Assembly (NCBI GenBank): GCA_963691715.1
Contig: OY829281.1
Coordinates: forward strand, 496,001-560,000
Reading direction: 5' to 3'
Origin: HXMU1420-13 sp963691715
GTDB lineage: Bacteria > Bacteroidota > Rhodothermia > Balneolales > Balneolaceae
DNA: 64,000 nt
Part shown: positions 1 to 8,556 of the stretch, in pieces
How positions within the stretch are numbered: the stretch's first letter is position 1
Layout of the letters: each line of letters opens with the position of its first letter
Translations under genes and position numbers: made by a program
Notes under the pieces: generated by a model
Database searches by the model: none
Told to the model about the DNA's origin: nothing
What the model saw: only the letters and a program-made list of their open reading frames with translations

Positions 1-900
1 GAACAATTGATGATTACTGCGCAGGCTAAAACCGATGATGTACCGTTTTTATTTGGTGCAGCTGGTATTACTTACACCAATTATTCGAATTTTTATGTTC
101 CAGGTGGACTTATCCAAATGATTTATAAAATTCGAGAATATGTCGAAAATAAGGGTGGTAAGTTGTTAACTAAAGAAGCAGTTAAACATATCGAAAAAAC
201 GAATGATCAATTTTTAGTTTCTTCTATAAAGAAAAATACATACCAAGTACCCATAGTTATATCTAATGTGCCACTTTGGAATATGGAAGAGATGTTGGAT
301 TCATCAATGTCGAAATATTTTAACAAAGAATCGAAAGATTTTGAACAAGCATGGGGCGCAATTACAATGGGAATTGCAACTTCAGACACATATTCGGAAA
401 ATCTAGGAATTCATCATCAAATTCATTTGGATGGATTGAAAGTACCACATACGAATTCAGAATCCATTTTTGTTTCTATGAATCAAAGAGGAGATACTGA
501 CCGTGCACCAAAAGGAGAACGAACGTTAAATATTTCATGCCACGCTTCTCCAGAATATTGGTTTAAAATGGGTGATAGTTACAAAAAAAATAAAGAAGAA
601 GTAAAAGATTTCATTATCAATACACTAATACATAAACTTCCAGGATTTGCAGATTCAGAAATAAAATTAGCAGACCTAGCAACACCGATTACATGGCAGA
701 ACTGGGTATACAGAAAAAAAGGCAGGGTAGGTGGCATTCCTCAGAGTATGGCACGTAGCTTGCTAAAATGGACACCATCAGAAACTCCATTTAATGGGCT
801 TTATCTCGTGGGAGATACTACCTACCCAGGGCAAGGAATTCCTGGCGTAACTTTAAGTGGTATCAACGTATATTCACGAATCAAAAAAAATAACACTTAA
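1..900 (+). CDS. Carotenoid desaturase/isomerase-like FAD oxidoreductase, 3' part
   Basis: The reading frame is open from base 1 and ends with TAA at 900, so the N-terminal part, including the Rossmann FAD-binding motif, lies outside the window. About 300 residues are visible. The C-terminal FAD-contacting segment reads G-L-Y-L-V-G-D-T-T-Y-P-G-Q-G-I-P-G-V, which is characteristic of the CrtI/CrtD/CrtH (phytoene desaturase, carotene isomerase) branch of the amine-oxidase superfamily. Members desaturate or isomerise carotenoids at the membrane using FAD. ispG in the same direction about 1.5 kb downstream fits an isoprenoid/carotenoid neighbourhood. The exact substrate cannot be read from this fragment; a retinol saturase-like member is the main alternative. 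Confidence 0.8.
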   Translation, partial: EQLMITAQAKTDDVPFLFGAAGITYTNYSNFYVPGGLIQMIYKIREYVENKGGKLLTKEAVKHIEKTNDQFLVSSIKKNTYQVPIVISNVPLWNMEEMLDSSMSKYFNKESKDFEQAWGAITMGIATSDTYSENLGIHHQIHLDGLKVPHTNSESIFVSMNQRGDTDRAPKGERTLNISCHASPEYWFKMGDSYKKNKEEVKDFIINTLIHKLPGFADSEIKLADLATPITWQNWVYRKKGRVGGIPQSMARSLLKWTPSETPFNGLYLVGDTTYPGQGIPGVTLSGINVYSRIKKNNT

Positions 901-910
901 TTTTTTCGAA

Positions 911-1546
911 TTGACCCAATTTCAGCCAAACACAACTTTTTCATTATTTCCATCAGGTGTAAAAAACCTTTTATTTATTAATGGTATAATTTTTCTAATT
1001 ACAAAAAGTATGTTCACTGGAGCTTGGACGGGGTTGGGTAATTTTCTTGTTCCATATCTAGCATTATGTCCATTAGGAAGTGGATATTTCTTGCCATGGC
1101 AAGTTGTCTCATATATGTTTTTACATGCAGATTTAAGCCATATTTTCTTTAACCTATTTGCTCTTTGGATATTTGGGCAGGCGATAGAGAATCTTTGGGG
1201 CACAAGAAGGTTTTATATATATTATTTCTTAACAGGAATAGGAGCTGCAATTATTCACATGCTTATTGGGGGAGCTCAAGGATATACAATTGGGGCTTCG
1301 GGGGCAGTTTTTGGTATTTTACTTGCATTTGGTATGATGTTTCCAAATCAGCATATTTTATTATTATTTCCTCCAATACCAATCAAAGTAAAGTATTTTG
1401 TAGCTATATATGGAGTAATTGAGTTGTTCTCAGGATTATCAAGACCTGATAGTGGTGTTGCACATTTTGCTCATCTTGGAGGATTGGTAGTTGGTTATGC
1501 ACTTATTAAGTTATGGAAGATTAAACGACCACAAATGTATGTTTAG
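911..1546 (+). CDS. Rhomboid-family intramembrane serine protease (first of a tandem pair)
   Basis: Predicted six-TM rhomboid protease of 211 aa. The catalytic dyad is visible: Ser130 in G-A-S-G-A-V-F-G and His188 in H-F-A-H-L-G-G; the loop with W-G-T-R-R is also typical. I chose the TTG at 911 because the resulting N-terminus (M-T-Q-F-Q-P-N followed by V-K-N-L-L-F-I-N) matches the usual start of Bacteroidota rhomboids. An in-frame GTG at 857 would overlap the upstream gene by 44 bases. No clear Shine-Dalgarno sequence is present. The gene sits 10 bp after the upstream stop and is probably co-transcribed with it. Rhomboids cleave single-pass membrane proteins within the bilayer; the substrate is unknown. 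Confidence 0.88.
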   Translation: MTQFQPNTTFSLFPSGVKNLLFINGIIFLITKSMFTGAWTGLGNFLVPYLALCPLGSGYFLPWQVVSYMFLHADLSHIFFNLFALWIFGQAIENLWGTRRFYIYYFLTGIGAAIIHMLIGGAQGYTIGASGAVFGILLAFGMMFPNQHILLLFPPIPIKVKYFVAIYGVIELFSGLSRPDSGVAHFAHLGGLVVGYALIKLWKIKRPQMYV

Positions 1547-1578
1547 ATTGAATATGAAAATGACAAGTGAGGTGTAAT

Positions 1579-2439
1579 ATGGCATATGATTCATTCATAA
1601 ATACTGCAAAAAGAGGATTCATGAGAATGCCTATTGCAATTAGAACCATCATTGGAATAAATGCACTGATGTTTTTGGTTCAATTATTTTTCGCAGGATT
1701 ATTTGGTGTAAGTTTAACCACCTATTTTGGATTTATACCAGATGTATGGATTACAGTTACTAATCCATGGAGAATTATAACCTATATGTTTCTTCATTCT
1801 TTAACGAACCCTTTTCATTTTATTTTTAACATGTTGTGGTTATGGTGGATGGGACGACCAGTAGAAGAAGAAATAGGCCCACGAAGTTTTTTGACAGTTT
1901 ATTTTGGTGCTGGCTTTGTAGGTGCTTTGATTGATGTGATTGTAAGTTTAACTGGTACTCCTATTCCCGTGATTGGTGCTTCTGGCGCTGTCTATGGAAT
2001 AATGGTTGCATTTGCAATGTTGTTCCCTAAAACACCAATCATGTTATTTTTGCTTCCACCTATCGAGGCTCGCTATGTTGTTGGAGGATTAATTGCGTTG
2101 GATGTCCTTTTTTTAAACAACGGCGACAGCGTAGCGAGATTTGTTCATTTAGGTGGAGCGTTAGGAGGCTTTTTGTTAATGAGGGCAAGATTTCAAGGAA
2201 TGGATCTAAGTTTTGTTCCTAGATACTTTGAGTACTTATATATGAAAATTAAACCCAAGAAATCTTCTGCTCCAAAAACTAAGAATAAGAAAATGAGTAT
2301 TGTTAGTGATGCAGAAATTATTGAAGAAGTAGAGCAAAGCGAATTGGACGGAATTCTAGAAAAAATATCCAAACATGGATATGATTCCTTATCAAAAGAA
2401 GAAAAAAGAAAACTTTTTGAACTAAGTAAAAAGAATTAA
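1579..2439 (+). CDS. Rhomboid-family intramembrane serine protease with C-terminal DUF6576-like tail (second of pair)
   Basis: 286 aa. Ser135 in I-G-A-S-G-A-V-Y-G and His190 in R-F-V-H-L-G-G form the rhomboid catalytic dyad. Beyond the membrane core is a basic linker (P-K-K-S-S-A-P-K-T-K) and an amphipathic tail with E-L-D-G-I-L-E-K-I-S-K-H-G-Y-D-S-L-S, which I recognise as the small domain found after many Bacteroidota rhomboids (DUF6576-like). ATG at 1579 is preferred because GAGGTG lies just upstream; a GTG at 1567 is also in frame. It follows the first rhomboid by 32 bp and precedes ispG by 7 bp. The two paralogues differ clearly in sequence, so this is an old duplication or two independent families. 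Confidence 0.9.
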   Translation: MAYDSFINTAKRGFMRMPIAIRTIIGINALMFLVQLFFAGLFGVSLTTYFGFIPDVWITVTNPWRIITYMFLHSLTNPFHFIFNMLWLWWMGRPVEEEIGPRSFLTVYFGAGFVGALIDVIVSLTGTPIPVIGASGAVYGIMVAFAMLFPKTPIMLFLLPPIEARYVVGGLIALDVLFLNNGDSVARFVHLGGALGGFLLMRARFQGMDLSFVPRYFEYLYMKIKPKKSSAPKTKNKKMSIVSDAEIIEEVEQSELDGILEKISKHGYDSLSKEEKRKLFELSKKN

Positions 2440-2446
2440 AACCAAC

Positions 2447-3658
2447 ATGTCGGTAATTGAACGGAAGAAAACTATACAGGTTAATGTGGGTGGAGTTGCA
2501 ATAGGTGGTGATGCGCCAATTGTTGTACAATCAATGACTAACACAGATACTGCTGATGTAGATGCTACAGTAAATCAAATAGATCATTTGAACCAGGCGG
2601 GATCAGAACTAGTTCGAATAACAGTAAATAATGATCAAGCTGCAAAGGCAGTGCCATTCATCAAAGAAGAGTTGGTAAATAGAGGAGTAACTGTTCCGAT
2701 AATAGGTGATTTTCATTACAATGGGCATGTATTATTGACGAAATATCCAGACATGGCAAATGCATTGTCTAAATTTCGAATAAATCCTGGGAACACGGGT
2801 ACGAAAACACGCGATAAAAATTTTACTACCATTGTTGAACAAGCTATAAAATACGATAAGCCGGTTCGAATAGGTGTTAATTGGGGTTCCCTTGACCAAC
2901 AGTTACTAGCGGAAAAAATGGATGCTAATAATAATTTAGCAATCCCTGAGTCGGCACGTGAAGTAATGTTCCAGACTATGATTGAAAGTGCTAAGCGCTC
3001 CTCAGAAATGGCTCAAGACGTTGGTCTTACAAAAAATAAAATTATTGTTAGTTGTAAAATGTCCCATGTGCAGGATGTAATAGAAGTGTATACTCGATTA
3101 TCTAAAGTAATTGAACATCCATTACATGTTGGATTAACAGAAGCAGGTATGGGAATGAAAGGAATGGTGGCTAGTTCAGCTGCACTTTCTGTGATATTAC
3201 AACGTGGAATTGGTGATACAATAAGAGTTTCATTAACTCCTCAACCAGGTGCTGATCGCGCATTAGAAGTTGAAGTAGCCCAACAGATACTGCAATCACT
3301 TAAAATAAGGAGCTTTATTCCTCAGGTAACGGCTTGCCCAGGATGTGGACGCACGAAGAGTACATATTTCCAAGAATTAGCAGAAGAAATACAAGGTTAT
3401 ATAAAAGAGTCCATGCCTGTATGGGCTCAAGCATATCCAGGAGTTGAAGAGATGGATGTTGCTGTGATGGGATGTGTTGTAAATGGCCCCGGTGAATCTA
3501 AAGCAGCAAATATTGGGATTTCACTACCTGGTACTTTCGAAGCACCTAAAGCGCCAGTTTATATTGATGGAGAACATGCATTGACCTTAAAAGGGGATAA
3601 TATTAGTCAAGAGTTTAAGAACATCTTGAATGATTATATAATAAAAAACTATAGTTAA
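2447..3658 (+). CDS. ispG: (E)-4-hydroxy-3-methylbut-2-enyl-diphosphate synthase
   Basis: IspG/GcpE converts MEcPP to HMBPP in the MEP isoprenoid pathway using a 4Fe-4S cluster. Cluster ligands are visible as Cys297 and Cys300 (A-C-P-G-C-G-R), Cys343 (M-G-C-V-V-N-G-P-G) and Glu350. The N-terminal TIM-barrel half begins V-V-Q-S-M-T-N-T-D-T-A. At 403 aa this is the compact two-domain bacterial form, whereas Bacteroidota and plant-type enzymes usually carry a large central insertion. ATG at 2447 follows the rhomboid stop by 7 bp, so co-transcription is likely. The protein is complete, with no missing catalytic residue. Confidence 0.97.
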   Translation: MSVIERKKTIQVNVGGVAIGGDAPIVVQSMTNTDTADVDATVNQIDHLNQAGSELVRITVNNDQAAKAVPFIKEELVNRGVTVPIIGDFHYNGHVLLTKYPDMANALSKFRINPGNTGTKTRDKNFTTIVEQAIKYDKPVRIGVNWGSLDQQLLAEKMDANNNLAIPESAREVMFQTMIESAKRSSEMAQDVGLTKNKIIVSCKMSHVQDVIEVYTRLSKVIEHPLHVGLTEAGMGMKGMVASSAALSVILQRGIGDTIRVSLTPQPGADRALEVEVAQQILQSLKIRSFIPQVTACPGCGRTKSTYFQELAEEIQGYIKESMPVWAQAYPGVEEMDVAVMGCVVNGPGESKAANIGISLPGTFEAPKAPVYIDGEHALTLKGDNISQEFKNILNDYIIKNYS

Positions 3659-3703
3659 CCTACTAGTAAGTTTTTTACGCACAGCTAATTGTCGTATCAG
3701 TAA

Positions 3704-3721
3704 AATGTAACCTGTTACATT
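3704..3721. promoter_or_regulatory. Interrupted palindrome, possible auxiliary operator
   Basis: Arms AATGTAAC and GTTACATT flank a central CT. The outer TGTAA/TTACA halves equal those of the downstream LacI-type palindrome but the centre differs, so it could be a weaker second operator. It could also be a chance AT-rich dyad. Confidence 0.35.
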
Positions 3722-3897
3722 ACCTCAATAGATTTGTAGATAATGTTCGATATAGTTCATTAATAAGTCCTATTGATCGTTTATGTTTTTTAACTAATTG
3801 GTTTACAATCATATAAATAAAAACTCATTAAAATTAATCCTATTCTTTGATTAATTTTTTGTTCCATAAACCAAAAAAAAACACAAAATTTTGTTGT

Positions 3898-3921
3898 AAA
3901 TATGTAAGCGCTTACATATTT
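3898..3921. promoter_or_regulatory. LacI-family operator (perfect 24-bp palindrome)
   Basis: The core is TGTAAGCGCTTACA with a central CG step, the classic form of LacI/GalR-family operators; the symmetry extends to 24 bp. It lies about 40 bp upstream of the first gene of the glycan locus, where it would overlap or flank the promoter. A LacI-family gene sits 12.9 kb downstream in the same locus and is the obvious candidate ligand. Binding is inferred. Confidence 0.82.
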
Positions 3922-3959
3922 TTCTTTTGAATAAACTTTAGAGCGTTGGGGGCAATATT

Positions 3960-5645
3960 TTGTCATATTTTAGACATATAGTCTTACTTCTTCTTGTTAC
4001 GATAAGTTGTGATTGGAAAAATACACACGTTTCAGAGGATCATGTATTAGCTCAAATTAATGAACTTAAGGTTACTGAACGCCATTTCTTATCTGCCTTT
4101 AAAAGAAATTATTACAAAGTTGGTGAAGCTCTAACTCCATCCATAGAGAACAAAATGTCAGTTCTTAAAAACGAATTCAATACCTATGTGTTTGCGCAAT
4201 ATGCAAAGGATATAGGTTTGGCGAATGATAAGGAGTCAACTAAAGAATACGGTCTTTTAACACGTAAAATATATGTTGAAGAATATTTAAATAGAGAAGT
4301 ACTTAATAAAGTAACGGTTACTGAGCGAGATTTAAGGGAGTTGTATCTACGTTTCAACACTTCATTAAAAGCGTCACATTTATTCGCAAAAGATATTATA
4401 AATGCGGAGAATTTATATCAAAGGCTTATGGTGGGTGAGGCATTTGAAGATTTAGCAAAAGAGGCATTCCAAAATACTTATCTAGCAAATAATGGTGGTG
4501 ATATAGGGGAGTTTACAGCAGATGAGATGGATATTGCTTTTGAAAATGTAGCGTTCAATTTAGAAGTAGGTCAAATTTCAAAACCAGTTAAAACTCGACA
4601 AGGCTATAGTATTATAAAGCTCACAGGTAGGAAAACATTACCAATATTGACTGAATATCAATATCAATCTCAAAAAAATAATTTTATTGCTCTGGCAGGT
4701 AAACGACTAAAAGAAATTGAAACACGAAAACATATTGAACAAACAATTTCCGAACTCAATGTGGATCAAAATATATTAGAAAAATTGTGGATTGAACTTC
4801 AAAGTTCTAATCATTATTTGAGATACAATGACGAAAATCAAACAATCACAATTTTTGAAGGAATTGATGATCAGACAATGTTAGCTGCATTTAATGGATT
4901 TACGTTTACTGTGCAGGATTTAAAAAGTGAAGGCTACTACACCGACGCTTCAAGCCTTAATAAAGTAAATGATTTTTATAGTTTTTTCGAATTTGTGAAA
5001 GGACTTGTATACAGGTCTTATTTAGTTCACAATTTTCAAAACTCTGCATATTCCGATGATCCTGTAATACAAGCGTCACTTAATCAATCATTTCATTCAT
5101 TTTTAAGTACGAAAGTACATCGGCATATATATGATACCATTAATATTGATGAGTCGGAGTTAATTCAGGAATACGACTCTAATAAGGAGATGTATGATTA
5201 TCCTTTAATGATGAATGTGGGTCGTATTGTTGTAGAATCTAAAAATAAAGCCGAGATTTTATTAAAAGAATTAGATGGAGGAATGGATTGGGAATATGCA
5301 GTGAAGAAATTCACTAATATTAACCAAGATTTGATGGTTGATGGAGTGATGGGATTACAACCCATCCAAAATTATGGATCATATTCTTATGATTTACTAG
5401 AAGCTTTGGAAGGTGATTTAGTGGGGCCTCTTTTATTTTCGCCAAACCAATATGTAGTATTCAAAATTTTAGAAATACAAGAGCCAAAAGATGCAAACTT
5501 TGAAGAAGTAAAAGATCTTGTTATACAGATTACAAAAAAGAAAAAAACTGAATTAGAAAAATTGAAAATTTTAACCCAGACTATGAAAAAACACAATGCT
5601 TTTGTAGATGAAGAAAAATTAGCATTACTTACAATTGAATTATAA
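3960..5645 (+). CDS. Parvulin-type (PpiC/SurA-like) peptidyl-prolyl isomerase, probable lipoprotein
   Basis: 561 aa. The N-terminus has a hydrophobic segment ending V-T-I-S-C-D, a loose lipobox, so it is probably an envelope lipoprotein. One parvulin-like domain is recognisable at about residues 130-225 (L-K-A-S-H-L-F-A-K ... G-G-D-I-G-E-F ... V-K-T-R-Q-G-Y-S-I-I-K-L). A second, more divergent one is at about 405-510 (V-G-R-I-V-V-E-S ... G-V-M-G-L-Q-P). This SurA-like layout suggests a chaperone/isomerase for outer-membrane proteins. The start is TTG at 3960, 38 bp after the LacI-type palindrome, preceded by a G-rich stretch. It lies 12 bp upstream of the TonB receptor gene, so it may assist folding of that receptor or its partners. 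Client choice is inferred from position only. Confidence 0.82.
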   Translation: MSYFRHIVLLLLVTISCDWKNTHVSEDHVLAQINELKVTERHFLSAFKRNYYKVGEALTPSIENKMSVLKNEFNTYVFAQYAKDIGLANDKESTKEYGLLTRKIYVEEYLNREVLNKVTVTERDLRELYLRFNTSLKASHLFAKDIINAENLYQRLMVGEAFEDLAKEAFQNTYLANNGGDIGEFTADEMDIAFENVAFNLEVGQISKPVKTRQGYSIIKLTGRKTLPILTEYQYQSQKNNFIALAGKRLKEIETRKHIEQTISELNVDQNILEKLWIELQSSNHYLRYNDENQTITIFEGIDDQTMLAAFNGFTFTVQDLKSEGYYTDASSLNKVNDFYSFFEFVKGLVYRSYLVHNFQNSAYSDDPVIQASLNQSFHSFLSTKVHRHIYDTINIDESELIQEYDSNKEMYDYPLMMNVGRIVVESKNKAEILLKELDGGMDWEYAVKKFTNINQDLMVDGVMGLQPIQNYGSYSYDLLEALEGDLVGPLLFSPNQYVVFKILEIQEPKDANFEEVKDLVIQITKKKKTELEKLKILTQTMKKHNAFVDEEKLALLTIEL

Positions 5646-5657
5646 AAGTATAGATTT

Positions 5658-8549
5658 ATGAAGAAGACCAGCTATGTTATTTTTATACTTTTGATGATTG
5701 GAACTCTATATCAAGACATTTATGCCCAATCGGGTAAAATAATAGGTAAAGTAATAGAAGCGGGAACAAATGAACCATTGGTTGGTGCCACTGTATCCAT
5801 TCAAGGTACAACTAGAGGTGTATTAGTTGATATTGATGGAAATTATATTTTAATAAATGTACCACCAGGAACCTACACTCTTGAAGCAAGGTTTATCGGT
5901 TTTGCAGTTCAAGTATTTGAGAATGTAGTAGTACGAACAGATTTAACCACAGAGCAAAATTTTGAACTTCGTGAAGAAGTTTACGAGGGGGAAGAGATTG
6001 TTGTTCAAGCAGAACGTCCGGTTATAATAAGAGATTTAACAGCATCAGAGTCGAGAGTTAGTGCCGAAGAAATTGAATCATTACCGGTGCAAGAAGTAAC
6101 TGATATTATAAAGTTACAAGCTGGGGTAAATGTAAGTAATGATGGAAACATTCATATTCGTGGCGGGCGAGCATCAGAAGTTTCGTATGTGGTAGACGGG
6201 ATTAGTGCCACTGATGGTTATGATAGAAGCCAAGGTATTAGACTCGAAAACGAAAGTATTCAAGAGCTTCAAGTTATCTCTGGTACTTTTAATGCTGAAC
6301 ATGGTCAAGCAATGTCTGGAATTGTAAATGTAGTGACTAAATCAGGATCTAATACTTTTGATGCAAATTTTAGGGTTTGGGGCGGGAGTTATTTAGTCTC
6401 TCGACCTGAATTATATGATGGCTTAGGATATTTAAGTTCAAGTGGCTTTGGTGATATTGATCCAAACCATATGAATAATTTTAGTGGGTCTATATCTGGC
6501 CCAATTATCAAAGATAAACTTACATTTTTTGTTACTGGGCGTCATTTTAAAAATAATGGATGGTTGAACGGTAGAAATGCTTTTTCTGCTCAAGGTCCTT
6601 TTTCCGAATTTATTGATATCAATTCGTTAGACGATTATCGAACACCAACAGGAGACATTTTTGATCCTTCTTTACCTTGGTTTAGCGTAGATACCTTGGG
6701 TACACAAGTGGTAAATGTTAGAGATAATGGCAGGAGGGATAGCTCACTTGTGAATATTAATAGATTTAAAGCATATAGTTTTCAAACTAATATCCAATTT
6801 AAGTCTTCTAATGGGTTGAAATTTAATTTAATTAGTTCTTATGGTAATGAAGAAGGTCGAAATTATAGCCACCAAAGAAAATTAGTACCATCTGGTCTCG
6901 ACAATTTTTATAGAGAAAATTACTCTCTAAATTTAAAAACCACGATTACACCTTCACTTAAAACATTTGTCACTTTTAATTTAGCTACGATTAAAAATAA
7001 TTTTAAGAATTATCTATATGAGAATTTATATGATCCTAGGTATTTCAACTATGACCAACTTTCTGATATAGAGGCTTTTTTTGTTGGTGTAACTCCAGGT
7101 CAATTGTATCAATTTGATGTGTTAGGCACTGATAATTCATTTTTTGAACGATCTACGCAAAGTTATTTTGCAAAAATAGAAGTGTCAAGTCAATTGAATA
7201 AACGCCATTTTTTAAAAGCAGGGGTAAATTTTCAGGGTGATATTGTTAATTATCAAAGAATAAATTTACGGCCGTTAGGAGAAGATGGTGTTAGTTTGCC
7301 AGATTATATTCCAGATGATATTTTGCCCTACATACAATTGGGAATACCAAATCCTGAAACAATAAATAATAGTAGATTTGAACGTAAGCCAATAACAATA
7401 AGTGGATATATCCAAGATAAAATTGAATATGATAACCTTATCATTAATGTAGGTTTGAGATTGGATTATTTTGACCCAAATGCTCAAATACCTTCAGACC
7501 CACGAGATCCAGATATCACAAATCCAATTCTTCAATCAAATATAGACCTTACAAGAGAAGAACGAGAAGAAATCTGGTGGAAAGATGTAGAAGCTAAATA
7601 TCAATTAAGTCCTAGGATAGGACTTTCTTATCAGGTATCTGATAAAGGGCTTATTTACTTCTCCTATGGATATTTTTTCCAAATGCCTTCGTACGAATAT
7701 ATGTTTACAAACTCACAGGTTCTATTGCCTGAAAGTTCAGGAGTGTTTGGAATTTTTGGTAATCCAGATTTAAAACCAGAGCGATCTATTCAATATGAAC
7801 TTGGTACTAAATATGAGATTTTGGAAGGTACAGGTCTTGAAGTAACAGGTTTTTATAAGGATACAAGAGACTATGTTTCATCTGGAATTGTACAACCCAC
7901 TTATTTGGGTAATGTGCGATATGCTCGGTGGATTAATCGAGATTATTCAATTTCCAAAGGATTAACAATTGCATTAAATCAATTTTTAAGTCAGCGATTT
8001 AATTTTGCATTAGATTACACCTATAATTCAGTTGTTGGAAGTAATTCGGACCCTGCTGCAGAATTTAATCAGGCAGTTTCGTCTGGGGATCTTTCTGGAC
8101 AATCACTTACAAAGTTGATTCAGCCTTTAGATTGGGATCGATCTCATATCATTAATGGGGTGATATTTTATGATGAAAATAATCACGGAGTTAATTTAGC
8201 GGCACGTTTTTTAACAGGTACCCCCTATACTCCATCTTCCCCAATTGAAAATCGAACAGGACCGGTTGCTTCCGTTCGGGATTTGCGAAATACTGCAAGA
8301 TATCCAAATAGATTTACTGTAGATATCAATGCCTTTTATAAAGTGAATGTATCCGGACAAAGTGTACATGTTTTCTTCAATATATATAACATTCTTGATA
8401 GTAAGGTTGTGAATAGTATTTTTTCAGATTCTGGTTCACCAGACCGACCGCTTATATTACCTGTTACATATGATGACAGTTATTTCAAAGATCCTTCAAG
8501 ATTTGCGGAACCAAGACGTATTCAATTAGGAATTAAACTCTCATTTTGA
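5658..8549 (+). CDS. TonB-dependent outer-membrane receptor
   Basis: 963 aa with a signal peptide ending near D-I-Y-A-Q-S. Residues about 26-115 form a carboxypeptidase-regulatory-like domain (G-K-V-I-E-A-G-T-N-E-P-L-V-G-A-T-V). The plug follows at about 125-230 (N-I-H-I-R-G-G-R-A-S-E, V-V-D-G-I-S) and the rest is a 22-strand-type barrel ending in a terminal Phe (L-G-I-K-L-S-F). It should import a large substrate across the outer membrane with TonB energy. No SusD-like gene is next to it, unlike a classical Sus locus; the next gene encodes a huge T9SS-tailed protein instead. Starch or maltodextrin as substrate is inferred from the GH13 enzymes downstream. It is 7 bp from the next gene. Confidence 0.93.
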   Translation: MKKTSYVIFILLMIGTLYQDIYAQSGKIIGKVIEAGTNEPLVGATVSIQGTTRGVLVDIDGNYILINVPPGTYTLEARFIGFAVQVFENVVVRTDLTTEQNFELREEVYEGEEIVVQAERPVIIRDLTASESRVSAEEIESLPVQEVTDIIKLQAGVNVSNDGNIHIRGGRASEVSYVVDGISATDGYDRSQGIRLENESIQELQVISGTFNAEHGQAMSGIVNVVTKSGSNTFDANFRVWGGSYLVSRPELYDGLGYLSSSGFGDIDPNHMNNFSGSISGPIIKDKLTFFVTGRHFKNNGWLNGRNAFSAQGPFSEFIDINSLDDYRTPTGDIFDPSLPWFSVDTLGTQVVNVRDNGRRDSSLVNINRFKAYSFQTNIQFKSSNGLKFNLISSYGNEEGRNYSHQRKLVPSGLDNFYRENYSLNLKTTITPSLKTFVTFNLATIKNNFKNYLYENLYDPRYFNYDQLSDIEAFFVGVTPGQLYQFDVLGTDNSFFERSTQSYFAKIEVSSQLNKRHFLKAGVNFQGDIVNYQRINLRPLGEDGVSLPDYIPDDILPYIQLGIPNPETINNSRFERKPITISGYIQDKIEYDNLIINVGLRLDYFDPNAQIPSDPRDPDITNPILQSNIDLTREEREEIWWKDVEAKYQLSPRIGLSYQVSDKGLIYFSYGYFFQMPSYEYMFTNSQVLLPESSGVFGIFGNPDLKPERSIQYELGTKYEILEGTGLEVTGFYKDTRDYVSSGIVQPTYLGNVRYARWINRDYSISKGLTIALNQFLSQRFNFALDYTYNSVVGSNSDPAAEFNQAVSSGDLSGQSLTKLIQPLDWDRSHIINGVIFYDENNHGVNLAARFLTGTPYTPSSPIENRTGPVASVRDLRNTARYPNRFTVDINAFYKVNVSGQSVHVFFNIYNILDSKVVNSIFSDSGSPDRPLILPVTYDDSYFKDPSRFAEPRRIQLGIKLSF

Positions 8550-8556
8550 TTTATAC

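Larger units (their letters stand above)
3659..3959. other. Intergenic regulatory region upstream of the glycan locus
   Basis: About 300 bases without a credible gene. It is AT-rich and contains two dyad symmetries: an 18-bp interrupted palindrome at 3704-3721 and a perfect 24-bp palindrome at 3898-3921, centred about 197 bp apart. A G-rich stretch just before 3960 may serve as ribosome-binding site. I see no hairpin with a U-tract that would end ispG transcription. Confidence 0.7.
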
